DNA from: Blastopirellula sediminis
GTDB lineage: Bacteria > Planctomycetota > Planctomycetia > Pirellulales > Pirellulaceae
Assembly: GCF_020966755.1 (NCBI RefSeq)
Contig: NZ_JAJKFT010000010.1
Span: 3,539,513 to 3,603,512 of the forward strand
Direction of reading: 5' to 3'
Length of the DNA stretch: 64,000 bases
This document shows, piece by piece, positions 1-8,900 of this stretch (the first letter of the stretch is position 1; every line of letters starts with the position of its first letter). A model generated the notes under the pieces. It was not told where the DNA came from and made no database searches. It was given only the letters and a program-made list of their open reading frames with translations. The translations under genes and the position numbers were made by a program.

Positions 1-164
1 AGATCATCAACTTCCCAGGGCGCCGGCGCGGTATTGAATAAGTCTTGTTGCTTCACGAGCTTATGTCGGCGCTTGGATGGCCTGCGCGGCAGGTGGGAGT
101 TACATTGAATTGTAACGACTTTGGCGAAGCGTCGGCGGCGATCAGGAAAAAGCGAAAGAGTTCC

Positions 165-785
165 ATGCGACTGGGTATCTTCGGCGGCTCGTTTTCTCCG
201 GTCCATTTCGGTCATTTGCTACTTGCCGAATATGCCCGCGAACAACTGTCGCTCAACGAAGTTTGGTTCGTTCCGGCCGCGACTCCCCCCCACAAGCTCG
301 ATCAGGCGTTGGCGAGCGACGCTGATCGTGTCGCGATGCTGCAAATGGCGATCGCCGGCAACGAGGCGTTCACCGTCTGTCCGCTCGAACTAGAACGGGG
401 CGGAGTCAGCTATACGGTCGACACGCTGAAGCAGATCAAAGAGCTGCTCCCGGACGCCGAACTGTTTCTGCTGATCGGCGGGGACTCGCTCGCCGAGTTT
501 CCGACTTGGCGCAACCCGGCCGAAATCTGTCAGCTGGCGGCGCCAGCGGTGATGCGACGTCCTGGCTCGCCGGAACCAGACTGGAGCGTTCTGGCGCCCT
601 ATTGCTCGGCCGAGCGGTTGGCTTCGTTTGCCGGAAATCTGGTCGATGTGCCGGGGATTGGGCTCAGCAGCACCGAAATTCGCCGTCGCTGCGCTGCTGG
701 CGAGACGATCCGCTATCAGACGCCTCGCGCTGTGGAGATGTATATCGAGACCAAACGGCTGTTCGGTCATCCTGGCGTGCGCTAA
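165..785 (+). CDS. nadD: Nicotinate-nucleotide adenylyltransferase
   Basis: Transfers AMP from ATP to nicotinate mononucleotide to make deamido-NAD, the penultimate step of NAD synthesis in the cytoplasm. The protein of about 206 residues opens with MRLGIFGGSFSPVHFGHL, the nucleotide-binding GG(S/T)F-x-P-x-H-x-G-H signature of the family. It carries the late ISSTEIR-type motif as GLSSTEIRRR near the C-terminus. The frame is open upstream to 45, but those 40 extra residues do not resemble the family and the conserved N-terminus starts exactly at the ATG at 165, so that start is chosen. Length is normal for NadD. It faces the small gene at 889-1248, and a perfect palindromic element fills the gap between them. 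Confidence 0.96.
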   Translation: MRLGIFGGSFSPVHFGHLLLAEYAREQLSLNEVWFVPAATPPHKLDQALASDADRVAMLQMAIAGNEAFTVCPLELERGGVSYTVDTLKQIKELLPDAELFLLIGGDSLAEFPTWRNPAEICQLAAPAVMRRPGSPEPDWSVLAPYCSAERLASFAGNLVDVPGIGLSSTEIRRRCAAGETIRYQTPRAVEMYIETKRLFGHPGVR

Positions 786-807
786 ACCGGTGATTCCGGC
801 GAGCCCC

Positions 808-886
808 GGGTGGCACTGCTGGCTTGTCCAGCAGTGGGAAGTTGGTAACCCGGCCCACACTGCTGGACAAGCCAGCAGTGCCACCC
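808..886. repeat. Perfect inverted-repeat element, copy 1
   Basis: Two identical 29-base arms (808-836 and 858-886) are perfectly complementary and separated by 21 bases. A second copy with the same arms lies at 54515-54592. The arms themselves contain a smaller palindrome, CACTGCTGG..CCAGCAGTG. The element fills almost the whole convergent gap between nadD and the next gene, so it could act as a bidirectional terminator or mRNA-stabilising hairpin. No coding capacity is seen. Confidence 0.9.
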
Positions 887-888
887 AG

Positions 889-1248
889 CTATGCGGCCTT
901 GCGCGAACGGTTGGTCAGCGTTTCTAGCGACTTGGGAAGCGGGATCGTAGCAAGGGCTTCATCGCTCGCGACGGCGTCCAGCACTTGCATCAGCTGCTCG
1001 TGCGAATCAAGCGAAAGGTCGACGAAGATCCATTTTTGCCCGGCAATTTCGCACCCGCCGCTGGCGTCGCCACCCAGCCATTCGCGGCGAACTCGGTAAC
1101 CGAGTTTCTCAGCCGTGGTGATAGCTTGTTCCAGCAGATCGAGCGTGTGCATGCGCAGAATCCATTGCGATATTGGGGAATCTGTATCAGGGGCACGGAT
1201 TGTAGCGGGATCGATTTGAGTCACGAAGAGCAAAACGTCGATAGCCAT
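889..1248 (-). CDS. Small conserved hypothetical protein
   Basis: A 119-residue soluble protein beginning MAIDVLLFVTQIDPATIRAP. It has no signal peptide, membrane segment or motif I can name; alternating strand and helix patterns suggest a small globular alpha/beta domain. The frame extends upstream to 1533, but that part is antisense to the histidine kinase and the ATG at 1248 gives the natural N-terminus. The gene is transcribed divergently from the histidine kinase, with about 115 bases between the starts. Function unknown. Confidence 0.7.
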   Translation of the reverse strand: MAIDVLLFVTQIDPATIRAPDTDSPISQWILRMHTLDLLEQAITTAEKLGYRVRREWLGGDASGGCEIAGQKWIFVDLSLDSHEQLMQVLDAVASDEALATIPLPKSLETLTNRSRKAA

Positions 1249-1363
1249 TGGTAGCGGTAAATCTCCATTTCGCAGGACTTTAAGCGACGCCGACAGGGAA
1301 GCTTCGGCGGTTTTGCGAAGCCCGGCAGGGTGGAAAGTTTCTAGAAGGAAAGGCAGGACGCGC

Positions 1364-2197
1364 GTGTCATTTCGGACGTCACCGGTCACAGAGTCCCCAA
1401 ACCAGCCGTCGCTCGAAGAGCAGATCGAAACGCTCAAAAAGCGACTGGCCGAAGCCCAGAAGTTCACCGCTCTCGGCGAACTGATGAGCTCGACCACGCA
1501 CGAATTCAACAATGTCCTGACCTCGATCATCAACTACGCCCAGATGGGACTTCGCCATCAGGACGAAGCGACCCGCAACCGCTGCTTTGAGAAAATCATG
1601 GCCGCCGGGAACCGCGCGGCGAAGATTACCACCGGCGTGCTCGGCATGGCCCGCAACCGCAGCGATCGCCGCGAACCGACCGACCTGGCGCCGCTGGTCC
1701 AGGACGCGGTGATGCTGCTCGAACGCGAAATGCAGAAGTATCGAGTTGAACTGGACGTCCAGATCGAGACGACGGCCCCTGCTCTGGCGATCGGCAACCA
1801 GATCCAGCAAGTGCTGCTGAACCTGATGATCAATGCGCGTCAGGCGATGCCCAAAGGGGGCCGCCTGGTGATTCGTCTGTCGCAGGACGAAGATGGCGCG
1901 GTGAGCCTAATGGTCCGTGATAGCGGCACCGGGATCCCGGCCGATCAGTTACCGAAGATCTTCGATCCTTTCTTCTCGACGAAATCGGGCCCCGATGAAA
2001 GCGGCAAGGGGGGAACCGGGCTTGGCCTGGCGACCTGCCGCGACATCATCGAAGCGCACCAGGGGAAGATCCGCGTGCAGAGCACCGTCGGCGTCGGCAC
2101 CGCGTTTACGATACGGCTACCCGCTGCGAACCCAATTGTCCCGCCGGCGGTCATTAAGCCAGCGGTCGGCGTCGCTCCGACGACCGCGACGCAGTAG
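1364..2197 (+). CDS. Soluble sensor histidine kinase
   Basis: Two-component histidine kinase core of about 277 residues. A short coiled-coil-like start (EEQIETLKKRLAEAQ) leads into the dimerisation and phosphoacceptor box with His46 in TTHEFNN. This is followed by an N box (NLMINARQAM), G1 box (DSGTGIP), F box (FDPFFSTK) and G2 box (GTGLGLA) of the HATPase domain. There is no membrane segment or sensor domain, so it must receive its signal in the cytoplasm or through a partner. No response regulator gene lies nearby, so it is an orphan here. The frame is open from a TTG at 1313, but the GTG at 1364 has a purine-rich AGAAGGAAAGG just upstream and is preferred. The C-terminal 25 residues are Pro/Ala/Val rich. 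Confidence 0.9.
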   Translation: MSFRTSPVTESPNQPSLEEQIETLKKRLAEAQKFTALGELMSSTTHEFNNVLTSIINYAQMGLRHQDEATRNRCFEKIMAAGNRAAKITTGVLGMARNRSDRREPTDLAPLVQDAVMLLEREMQKYRVELDVQIETTAPALAIGNQIQQVLLNLMINARQAMPKGGRLVIRLSQDEDGAVSLMVRDSGTGIPADQLPKIFDPFFSTKSGPDESGKGGTGLGLATCRDIIEAHQGKIRVQSTVGVGTAFTIRLPAANPIVPPAVIKPAVGVAPTTATQ

Positions 2198-2303
2198 TGC
2201 GGAGAAATACGAGGCGTCCCCGTTTGGACGTTTTCGTTACGATTCACGCAGAATAGACGAATGTCGTGCAGAACGACTTGCGTTCCTGTCGCTGCTAGTC
2301 ATA

Positions 2304-2384
2304 ATGACCAACATGATCGTGACCAACAGCTACTTTTGGCAGTTCTTTACCTACTTTACCGGTGGGCCTGGAGGAACTGCGTAG
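2304..2384 (+). CDS. Putative aromatic-rich leader peptide of the DAHP synthase gene
   Basis: A 26-codon open frame (ATG 2304, TAG 2382) encodes a peptide whose residues 10-18 are Tyr-Phe-Trp-Gln-Phe-Phe-Thr-Tyr-Phe. Seven of nine codons therefore specify the three amino acids made from the DAHP pathway. It ends 118 bases before the DAHP synthase start and just before a strong intrinsic terminator. Bases 2364-2370, inside its 3' end, can pair perfectly with 2413-2419, which is part of the terminator's 5' arm. This is the layout of ribosome-mediated attenuation as known for trp and phe operons; here it is inferred from sequence. No clear ribosome-binding site precedes the ATG. A second in-frame ATG at 2313 would shorten the peptide without losing the aromatic run. 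Confidence 0.75.
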   Translation: MTNMIVTNSYFWQFFTYFTGGPGGTA

Positions 2385-2419
2385 CTGCACAATCGCTAAT
2401 ACGAGTCCCTTGCAGGCCC
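2364..2419 (+). promoter_or_regulatory. Candidate antiterminator pairing
   Basis: GGGCCTG at 2364-2370 is exactly complementary to CAGGCCC at 2413-2419. The second segment is also part of the 5' arm of the terminator hairpin, so the two structures exclude each other. A ribosome stalled on the aromatic codons (2331-2357) would leave 2364-2370 largely free. A ribosome reaching the stop codon at 2382 would cover it and let the terminator form. This is an inference from complementarity only. Confidence 0.6.
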
Positions 2420-2450
2420 TGAACTTCCCGAGAAGTTCAGGGCCTTTTTC
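2414..2450 (+). terminator. Intrinsic terminator / attenuator before DAHP synthase
   Basis: A perfect 13-bp stem (2414-2426 with 2433-2445), a six-base loop CCCGAG, and a T-run at 2445-2449. It lies between the leader peptide and the structural gene, not after a gene's 3' end, which points to an attenuator. It could also be the distal terminator of the histidine kinase gene, but it is 217 bases beyond that stop. Confidence 0.85.
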
Positions 2451-2502
2451 GTTTACCTACAGCAAACTACAGCGTTTTTTAAAACATCGGAGCACCCAGG
2501 CA

Positions 2503-3516
2503 ATGATCGTGGTAATGCGGCGTGGAGCCGAAAAGGCGGAAATCGAACACATGGCCAAACGAGTAGAGAGTCTAGGTCTGAAAGCGCACGTCATCGTCGG
2601 CGCCGAGCGGACGGTGATTGCGGCGATCGGCGACAAACGAGAAGAGATGAAAGAGTCGCTCGAGAGCGGCCCCGGCGTCGCCGCGGTGATGCCGATCTTG
2701 GCGCCGTACAAGGTCGCCAGCCGTGAAGTGAAGCCGGAACCGACGCAGGTCGTCGTTCGCGACTTGAAAGTGGGCGCCGGTTCTTTGGGAGTGATCGCCG
2801 GACCTTGTTCGGTCGAAAGCGAAGAGCAACTGATCACGACCGCCCGAGCGGTGAAGAAAGCTGGCGCCACGGCGCTTCGCGGCGGCGCGTTCAAGCCGCG
2901 CACCAGCCCCTACGCGTTCCAGGGGATGAAGGAGGAAGGGCTGAAACTGCTGGCCGCCGCTCGCGAAGAAACCGGCCTGGCGATCGTGACCGAAGTGATG
3001 TCGCCGGAAGATGTCGAACTGGTCGCCAAGTACGCCGACGTGCTGCAAATCGGGGCTCGCAACATGCAGAACTACCGCTTGCTGGAAGCGTGCGGACGCG
3101 TTGATCGAGCGGTGCTGCTGAAACGTGGACCGGCCGCGACGATCGACGAATTGCTGCTCGCCGCCGAATACGTTCTGAACGAAGGAAACCAGAACGTGAT
3201 GCTGTGCGAGCGAGGGATTCGCACCTTCGAGTCGCATACCCGCTTCACCTTGCCGCTGGCGACCGTGCCGTACTTGCACCAGAAAACCCACTTGCCGGTC
3301 GTGATCGATCCGAGTCACGGCACCGGGCACGCTTACCTGGTTGAAGATATGTGTGCGGCGAGCGTCGCCGTGGGCGCCGACGGCTTGATCATCGAGGTCC
3401 ACCCGAAGCCGGAAGAAGCGATGAGCGACGGCTACCAATCGCTCAACCTGGAGCAATTCGCCCACACGATGGCCAAGTGCCGCAAAGTGGCCGATGCGCT
3501 GGGGATTGAGATGTAA
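2503..3516 (+). CDS. aroF: 3-deoxy-7-phosphoheptulonate (DAHP) synthase, type I-beta
   Basis: Condenses phosphoenolpyruvate and erythrose 4-phosphate to DAHP, the first step of the shikimate pathway. The 337-residue protein has an N-terminal ferredoxin-like domain (residues 1-75) as in Thermotoga-type enzymes, where it mediates feedback by Tyr/Phe. The KDO8P/DAHP barrel follows, with GPCSVES at about 100, [34 protein letters not shown] and DPSHGTGH. The ATG at 2503 is preferred because the extra upstream residues would be encoded by the terminator region. The upstream leader and terminator suggest transcriptional attenuation on top of allosteric control. The gene symbol follows common usage for this family. 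Confidence 0.95.
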   Translation: MIVVMRRGAEKAEIEHMAKRVESLGLKAHVIVGAERTVIAAIGDKREEMKESLESGPGVAAVMPILAPYKVASREVKPEPTQVVVRDLKVGAGSLGVIAGPCSVESEEQLITTARAVKKAGATALRGGAFKPRTSPYAFQGMKEEGLKLLAAAREETGLAIVTEVMSPEDVELVAKYADVLQIGARNMQNYRLLEACGRVDRAVLLKRGPAATIDELLLAAEYVLNEGNQNVMLCERGIRTFESHTRFTLPLATVPYLHQKTHLPVVIDPSHGTGHAYLVEDMCAASVAVGADGLIIEVHPKPEEAMSDGYQSLNLEQFAHTMAKCRKVADALGIEM

Positions 3517-3560
3517 GACCCAATCACTAGTTAAGCGTCACACGAAAACTTTTGGTTCGT

Positions 3561-3669
3561 TGGTGCCATGCTCTTGCGGCGTCTTCGCCGGATGAGCATG
3601 TCTTTGTCCTGTTCGATACGCATTGAAGACATGCTTATCCCGCGAAGACGCGGCAAAAGCATGGCACCA
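3561..3669. repeat. 109-bp long imperfect palindrome (MITE-like hairpin)
   Basis: The left arm from 3561 (TGGTGCCATGCTCTTGCGGC) reads as the reverse complement of the right arm ending at 3669, with a handful of mismatches and G-T pairs. Pairing runs roughly 40 bp in from each end and includes an inner GAGCATGTCTT / AAGACATGCTTA pair. There is no open frame of note inside. It sits in the convergent gap between the DAHP synthase gene and the next leftward gene. The form suits a non-autonomous palindromic element or a REP/BIME-like sequence. Confidence 0.85.
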
Positions 3670-3711
3670 GAAAGTTGTCATGTAACAAATCGCTGCGTAC
3701 GTTGGAGAGAA

Positions 3712-5886
3712 CTACAGCGTGCGCAGCTTAGCGAGCAGTTGAGCGAGTTCGACCTGTTTGGCCTGCGGCAAGCGGACCAACAGGTTCTTGCTCGGCGCGT
3801 CGTAGATCATCGCGAACTGGGGATCGTCGGGAAGCGCGAGATCTTTCTTCAAGCGATTGATGAGCGCTGCGGCTTGGGTTGGACCATCGGCCAAGTCGCT
3901 GATCGGATAGAACTCGACGTCGCCATGTTGGGCGATGTCCGACTTCATGGCGATCTGCATGGTGCGATCGTCGATGATGCGGAAGTCCATGTCGAGCGGA
4001 CTGAGCAGCGTGTGAAGCGCATCACGCAGCGGAACGTCGATGGCGAGCATCGTCGCTTTCGTGTCGGGGTTCCAACCTTCGCGAAGGAGCGATTCCCAGT
4101 CGATCAAGATGATCGCGCCGGTCGAGCCTTCGAGTTGTTCGACAATCTCCAGCAGTTCGGCGGGCTCGGCGAAGCTGAGCTGCACCTTCTTGTCGAGCAG
4201 CGCCGCCGCTTGTTCGCTGCGCGGTTCTAGCTTGAACAGCTTTTCTTCGTAACGGCTGCGCGGAGCCAGACTGCGAGCGACACGCAGCTTTTCGACTAGT
4301 ACGAGCGACTGGAAGACGGCCTCGGAATCGGCGGCGAGCTGCAGTTCTTTCTTCCCGGTCCGGCAGGTGTTGGTTCCGCCGGCGCCTTGCCACGAGGTCG
4401 GTTCGACGAGGTGGGTCACCGTGTAGGCCAGTTCGGCGACCGCTGGGTCGTCGCTCGCCAGGTCGTCGACCTGGAAGCGAACGGTCGGCGGCTTCATCCC
4501 GGCTTGTTGCAACGGGACGATGCGGACCTGATCGCCACGGACGTCGACCGACATGCGGAGCGGTTCGACGGCGCCGCGGAGCAGTCGTTCGGTGTTGGTC
4601 CCTTTTTGGTTGACGTTGATCTTCTTGTCGCCAGCGATGTCGGCCGACTGCAGCGCGAGCGGATCGACCGAGATCGGAATCGTGCTCCAGCGGGTCAAGT
4701 TGCGCAAGTGATCCATCAACGAGATGTCACGGAACCGGGCGTTGATGTACGGATCATTCAAGCGAGCGCTGACGTCAACGGCGCGCGGGGCCGGCTTCTG
4801 GACGACCGCTTCTAGCGCCGGCATCGTCGCCGGATCGGGAAGCGGCGCTTCCGGTTCGGCCGATTCGGCGAGCGATTGCGAAGCCGGGGCTTCAAACATC
4901 GATTCGTCGAACAGCGGGAACGCTTCGCCGAGCACGCCGGTGAGCGGATCGTTGGCGAACTTCATCCGCTGATCGTCGGTCGTCTCCGGGGCTTCGCCGG
5001 CAGCAACGTTTTCGGCCGCTGGTTTGCTTGACGGCTTGGCGCCTTCGGGCATGTCAAACAGGAACGGATTCTCGCCCGGCTTGGTCTCATCCAACGGGAG
5101 TTCGGCCGGCGGCTTTTCGGCGACCTCTTCCGGCATCGGCTTCATCTCGGCGGCCGGCGCTTCCGGTTCGTTGGCGGCGGCGACTTCGGCGGCCGGATTG
5201 ATCGGGGGAGTCGTCTCGACGATTTTCTCTGCGGGAGCGGCCGGTTCCGCGGCCGGAGTTTCCTCGGCGACTTCCGCTGGCGTCGCGTCCGGCGGCGTCA
5301 CTTGGGCGACCGGCTGATCGTCGACCAGGATCGCGCGGATTACCATTGCCAACAGCAAACCGCCAACCACCACCCCGCCGCCGATCATCGCGACCAGACG
5401 ATAGGTGGCGAACTTCGTCGACGTAGCGACGGCCGGAGCATCGCTGGCGATCGGTTCGACCGGTGATGTTGAAGCAGCCGCAGCAGCCGGTTCCGGTGTC
5501 GCCGGCGTTTCAGTCGGCGGGACTTCGCCTGAGAGCATCGCGGCGGCGTCGGCAAACAGCTCTTCCGAACTTTCCGCGACGGATGGCGCCGCAGCGGCCG
5601 CTGGTTTGGGAGCTGGCGGAGCCGGCATCTTGGCGGCGGTCTTGCTGGCCGAGCGGGTCTTCGTTTCGGATGGGTTCACCGTTTCCGACGAAGACTTCGT
5701 CGGCGGCAATTGAACCGTCTTGGCGGTCGCCGCTTCCGACGAGGTGAGATCGGTGGTCGCACTGGGGGCGACGATCTGCACCATGCTGCCGCACTTCGGG
5801 CAAGGTAGAATCTGTCCGATCAACTCCGCGTGTTTTACACGGAGAGGCGCCCGGCAGGTCGTACATCGGATCGAGAAAGGTTCCAC
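3712..5886 (-). CDS. Membrane-anchored protein with zinc ribbon and STN-like repeats
   Basis: A 724-residue protein I cannot assign a function. It starts with a CxxC..CxxC zinc ribbon (Cys8, Cys11, Cys29, Cys32) as in many planctomycete cytoplasmic N-tails. A Ser/Pro/Ala-rich linker and one transmembrane helix at about 163-186 follow, then a long Ala/Pro/Glu-rich spacer to about 375. The globular C-terminal half has at least two segments resembling the STN/secretin N-domain pattern (RDISLMDHLRNLT..; VPLRDALHTLLSPLDMDFRI). The start is a GTG at 5886. It lies 32 bases after the pseudokinase stop, with which it surely forms an operon. The neighbouring protein also has a single membrane helix and an STN-like tail, so the pair may work together in the envelope. 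Confidence 0.85.
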   Translation of the reverse strand: MEPFSIRCTTCRAPLRVKHAELIGQILPCPKCGSMVQIVAPSATTDLTSSEAATAKTVQLPPTKSSSETVNPSETKTRSASKTAAKMPAPPAPKPAAAAAPSVAESSEELFADAAAMLSGEVPPTETPATPEPAAAAASTSPVEPIASDAPAVATSTKFATYRLVAMIGGGVVVGGLLLAMVIRAILVDDQPVAQVTPPDATPAEVAEETPAAEPAAPAEKIVETTPPINPAAEVAAANEPEAPAAEMKPMPEEVAEKPPAELPLDETKPGENPFLFDMPEGAKPSSKPAAENVAAGEAPETTDDQRMKFANDPLTGVLGEAFPLFDESMFEAPASQSLAESAEPEAPLPDPATMPALEAVVQKPAPRAVDVSARLNDPYINARFRDISLMDHLRNLTRWSTIPISVDPLALQSADIAGDKKINVNQKGTNTERLLRGAVEPLRMSVDVRGDQVRIVPLQQAGMKPPTVRFQVDDLASDDPAVAELAYTVTHLVEPTSWQGAGGTNTCRTGKKELQLAADSEAVFQSLVLVEKLRVARSLAPRSRYEEKLFKLEPRSEQAAALLDKKVQLSFAEPAELLEIVEQLEGSTGAIILIDWESLLREGWNPDTKATMLAIDVPLRDALHTLLSPLDMDFRIIDDRTMQIAMKSDIAQHGDVEFYPISDLADGPTQAAALINRLKKDLALPDDPQFAMIYDAPSKNLLVRLPQAKQVELAQLLAKLRTL

Positions 5887-5918
5887 GTCGCTATGCTTTG
5901 GATCAAAGTCCGGCAGAG

Positions 5919-8900
5919 TTATTTTTTCAGTTGAAAAGGCGCAGGCAACTCGTATTTCTTCTTCGCGGCCTGGGCTCTGGTAGTAATCAATATAACCTTG
6001 TCGCCGTCCGGATTCTCCGGATCTGGGGCAATTACGTAAACAAGTTTTTGGTCCGCTTCGTTCGGCGCGGTCACCGTGGTGACCGGATTCGCCTTCATCA
6101 GGAGGGCGATCAGGACCTCTTCGGCTGGCTGGTCCATCATGTTGAACTGCCGGATTTGCTGGTTCTGGGTGATCCCATCTAACTGCAAGTCGCCGCCCAG
6201 CAATTTGACCGGGGCGCCCAGTTCATCCCCAAAATCCCGCATCGCAAAGTCGAGCGAATTCTGCGGAAACGCCAGGCTGATCTTCTTTTTCAGCTTCCCT
6301 TCGACCGACTGGTCATTTGCGCCGCCACCGCCGCCAGCCACGGCTGTCGGGCCCGCGGCGCCGCTGCCGCTGGTCGAGGCCGAAATGGTCAATTCGGCCG
6401 CCGCCAACAGGTTCGGTGCGGCGTACGACGGCAACGCGATGTTGATGACCGCCTGTTTGCCGTCAGCACCGGTGCGGGCGAACTTGTGGGCGAACTCCAG
6501 CATCGTCGGGAACTTGCCTCCCAGCGATTGCCAATAGGGAGTGGGACCGAGCTGGGCGATGGTGTTGGCGACCAGCTTCGAGCCTCCCAGGATCCTCGCT
6601 CGCAGCGATTCGGCCAGGCCAAACGGTTCCGCCGCCAGCGAGCCGATAAAGCGTCCTTCGGTGTAGCAGTTGGTCGCGTCGAGTTGGCAGCTGACGAGAC
6701 CGGCTTGGATCATGTCTCCCAGGAACCAGCCAACCGGTTCTTTCAAACCAGCGAGCGCTCCCGAACTGAGGGGCGACTGGGGCGACTGCAAGTACCGCGC
6801 GTCGAACAGCAGATTCAGCGTTCGCTCATCGTCGGACGAGCGGCGGAGTTGTTCCATTTCGAGCGGCAACGTCGGAGCGGCGCCGCCGGTTGCGGCGATC
6901 GCAGCGATGTCGCTGTCGGCGCCCATCGCAAAGCCGCGTCCGCTTTCGGTCGGCAGCGGATAGAACGACCAGGCGCCAAGCTTGAAGTATTGCGAAGGAG
7001 CCTGGCCGACCGACTGAGCGCCTCCCCACTTCGACATCAGGTTGGTCGGCCCTTTCAGGCGAACGACGATCGTCGGCTGCGCGGCAGGCGTGGTTGGCCC
7101 ATAGCCGAAGGTCGCCGTTTCGACTTCGCTCCAGCTGAACCCGCTGGTCGTTTCCCAACCTTTCCAGGCGGCGTTGAATTGCGGACCGAGCGCCTCGAGC
7201 GCTTTGCGGCCTGCTTCGCTGCCGGTCAAATCATCGACGCGGAGGGTCAACACGCTCTTCACGCCGCTCGGCAAACCTTCCAGCGTGATCGCTGCGCCTT
7301 GTGTGGGGGAGGCCCAGAGCGTTTGCTGATCGTCGGCGATCAGCTGCACCGGCATCTCGCCGCCGGTTTGCGGCGTTGGCGGAGGATTCGTGTTGCCACC
7401 GCCGCCGGGAATTGTCGGCGGATTGCTCGGATCGACCGTGACCGGCGTCGGATCGTTATCGGCGACGTCGCCGTTCTCGCCGGGCATGTTTTGCAACACC
7501 CAGATCCCGGCGCCACCCATTCCGATCGCCAGAATCGCGAGCACGACCAACTGCGTGATTCGTTTGACTTGCTTCTTTTTGCGGGCTCGCTCGGCCAGGC
7601 TCGTCGCGCGGCTTTCCCCTTGAATGGCGCCGGGGACAGCAGCGGCTGCGACCGGGGCCCCAACCGGAGTCGCGACGGGAGCGGCGACCGGTGCTGCGAC
7701 CGGCGTCGCCACAGGCGTCGCCATCGGCGGAGCGCCGTAGCCGGGCATCATCGGGGGAGCGCCAGGCATCGGCATTCCGGGCGCACCGGGCATCGGCATG
7801 CCGGGAGCCCCAGGAAATGGAGCGGCGGTAGGGGGCGAGAAATGTTGCGGCATCCCCTGCGGCGGCGTTGCGCTGGGCGGAGGCGTCACTTGCGGCAGCG
7901 ACTGCATGTAGGCGCCAAGCGTCGCCGGGGCGGTCACGACCGGAGGATTCAGCTGCGACGGATCGACCAGCGCCCCCAGGGCGTTCGCCACGTCACCGGC
8001 CGTTTGATAACGGACCGTCGGGCTCTTCGCCATCATGTAGGCGAGCGTTTGAAACATTTGCGGCGGGATCTGCGGCGCTTGAGCGACCGGCTCCGCGGCA
8101 TGTCGGCTGAACTTCTGATTCAAGTCGCCGCCGGCGAACGGCGGATTGCCGGTGAGCAGATCGAACAGGATGCAGCCGAGCGAGTAGACGTCGCTCAAGC
8201 GAGTCGGCGGCGTGCCGGGCGTTGCAAGCTCCGGCGCCGAGTAATCGGCGCGGCGCAGCGTAGCTTCGTCTGCTTTGCTCCAATCGGCGGCTTGCGGCAA
8301 ATCGAGCGGGTTGTTCATCACCTTCAAATTGCCGTTGGCTTCCAGCCACAGGGCGTCAGGCGTCAGGTTCCCCTGGATGATGCCCATGCTATGGAGCCGA
8401 TCGATCGCCAAGGTCGCTTGGCGAACCAGACGCGCACAGTCGGCGGCCGGAACCGGTTGTCCCGGACCGGGACGACTTTCCTGTAGCGGATTGCCGGTCG
8501 GCTCTTCGGTCGCCAGGAAGAAGTTGTTGCCGCCGATTTCGAACAATTCAAAGCAGCGCCACAGATGCGGGTGAGGCGTGGCGCAGCGGCTGCGGATCTG
8601 TTGTTGCACGACTGCCCAGAGCGGGGCGTCGGCGATCGTCATCTTCGGAACTTTATGGAGCAGAACGGGATGTCCCGATTCGATATGCTCGGCATGATAG
8701 GCGCCGGCGAGCGGTCCCGAATCGACCCGATCGATCAGGCGGTACGCGCCGAGTTGGAACGGTCCTGACTTGCCGCCGAGCAAGACGCGGGCCTGGTACG
8801 GAGTAATCGCCGACTCGCCGATCAGCCACTTTGCGAGCTTTTTGGAGTCAGCGTCTCCGCCGGCGTGCTGCTTGAAACTTTCGTGGAGTTGCTGGCAGCG

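Noticed and set aside
3-41. Thirteen in-frame codons ending in TAA at the window start, perhaps the tail of a gene
   Set aside because: Too short to identify or to tell from chance.
2278-2305. A TTGCGT..CATAAT pair that resembles a promoter just before the leader peptide
   Set aside because: It would place the transcript start inside the leader after its first ATG, and planctomycete promoters are not well matched by this consensus; not listed as a feature.
7630-7830. Repeated PVAAPVA and APGMPMPG codons that look like tandem DNA repeats
   Set aside because: They are the in-frame low-complexity linker of the pseudokinase, not a CRISPR array or satellite.
6486-8486. A 666-codon plus-strand open frame opposite the pseudokinase gene
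   Set aside because: Arg-rich shadow of a gene with recognisable kinase and membrane features.
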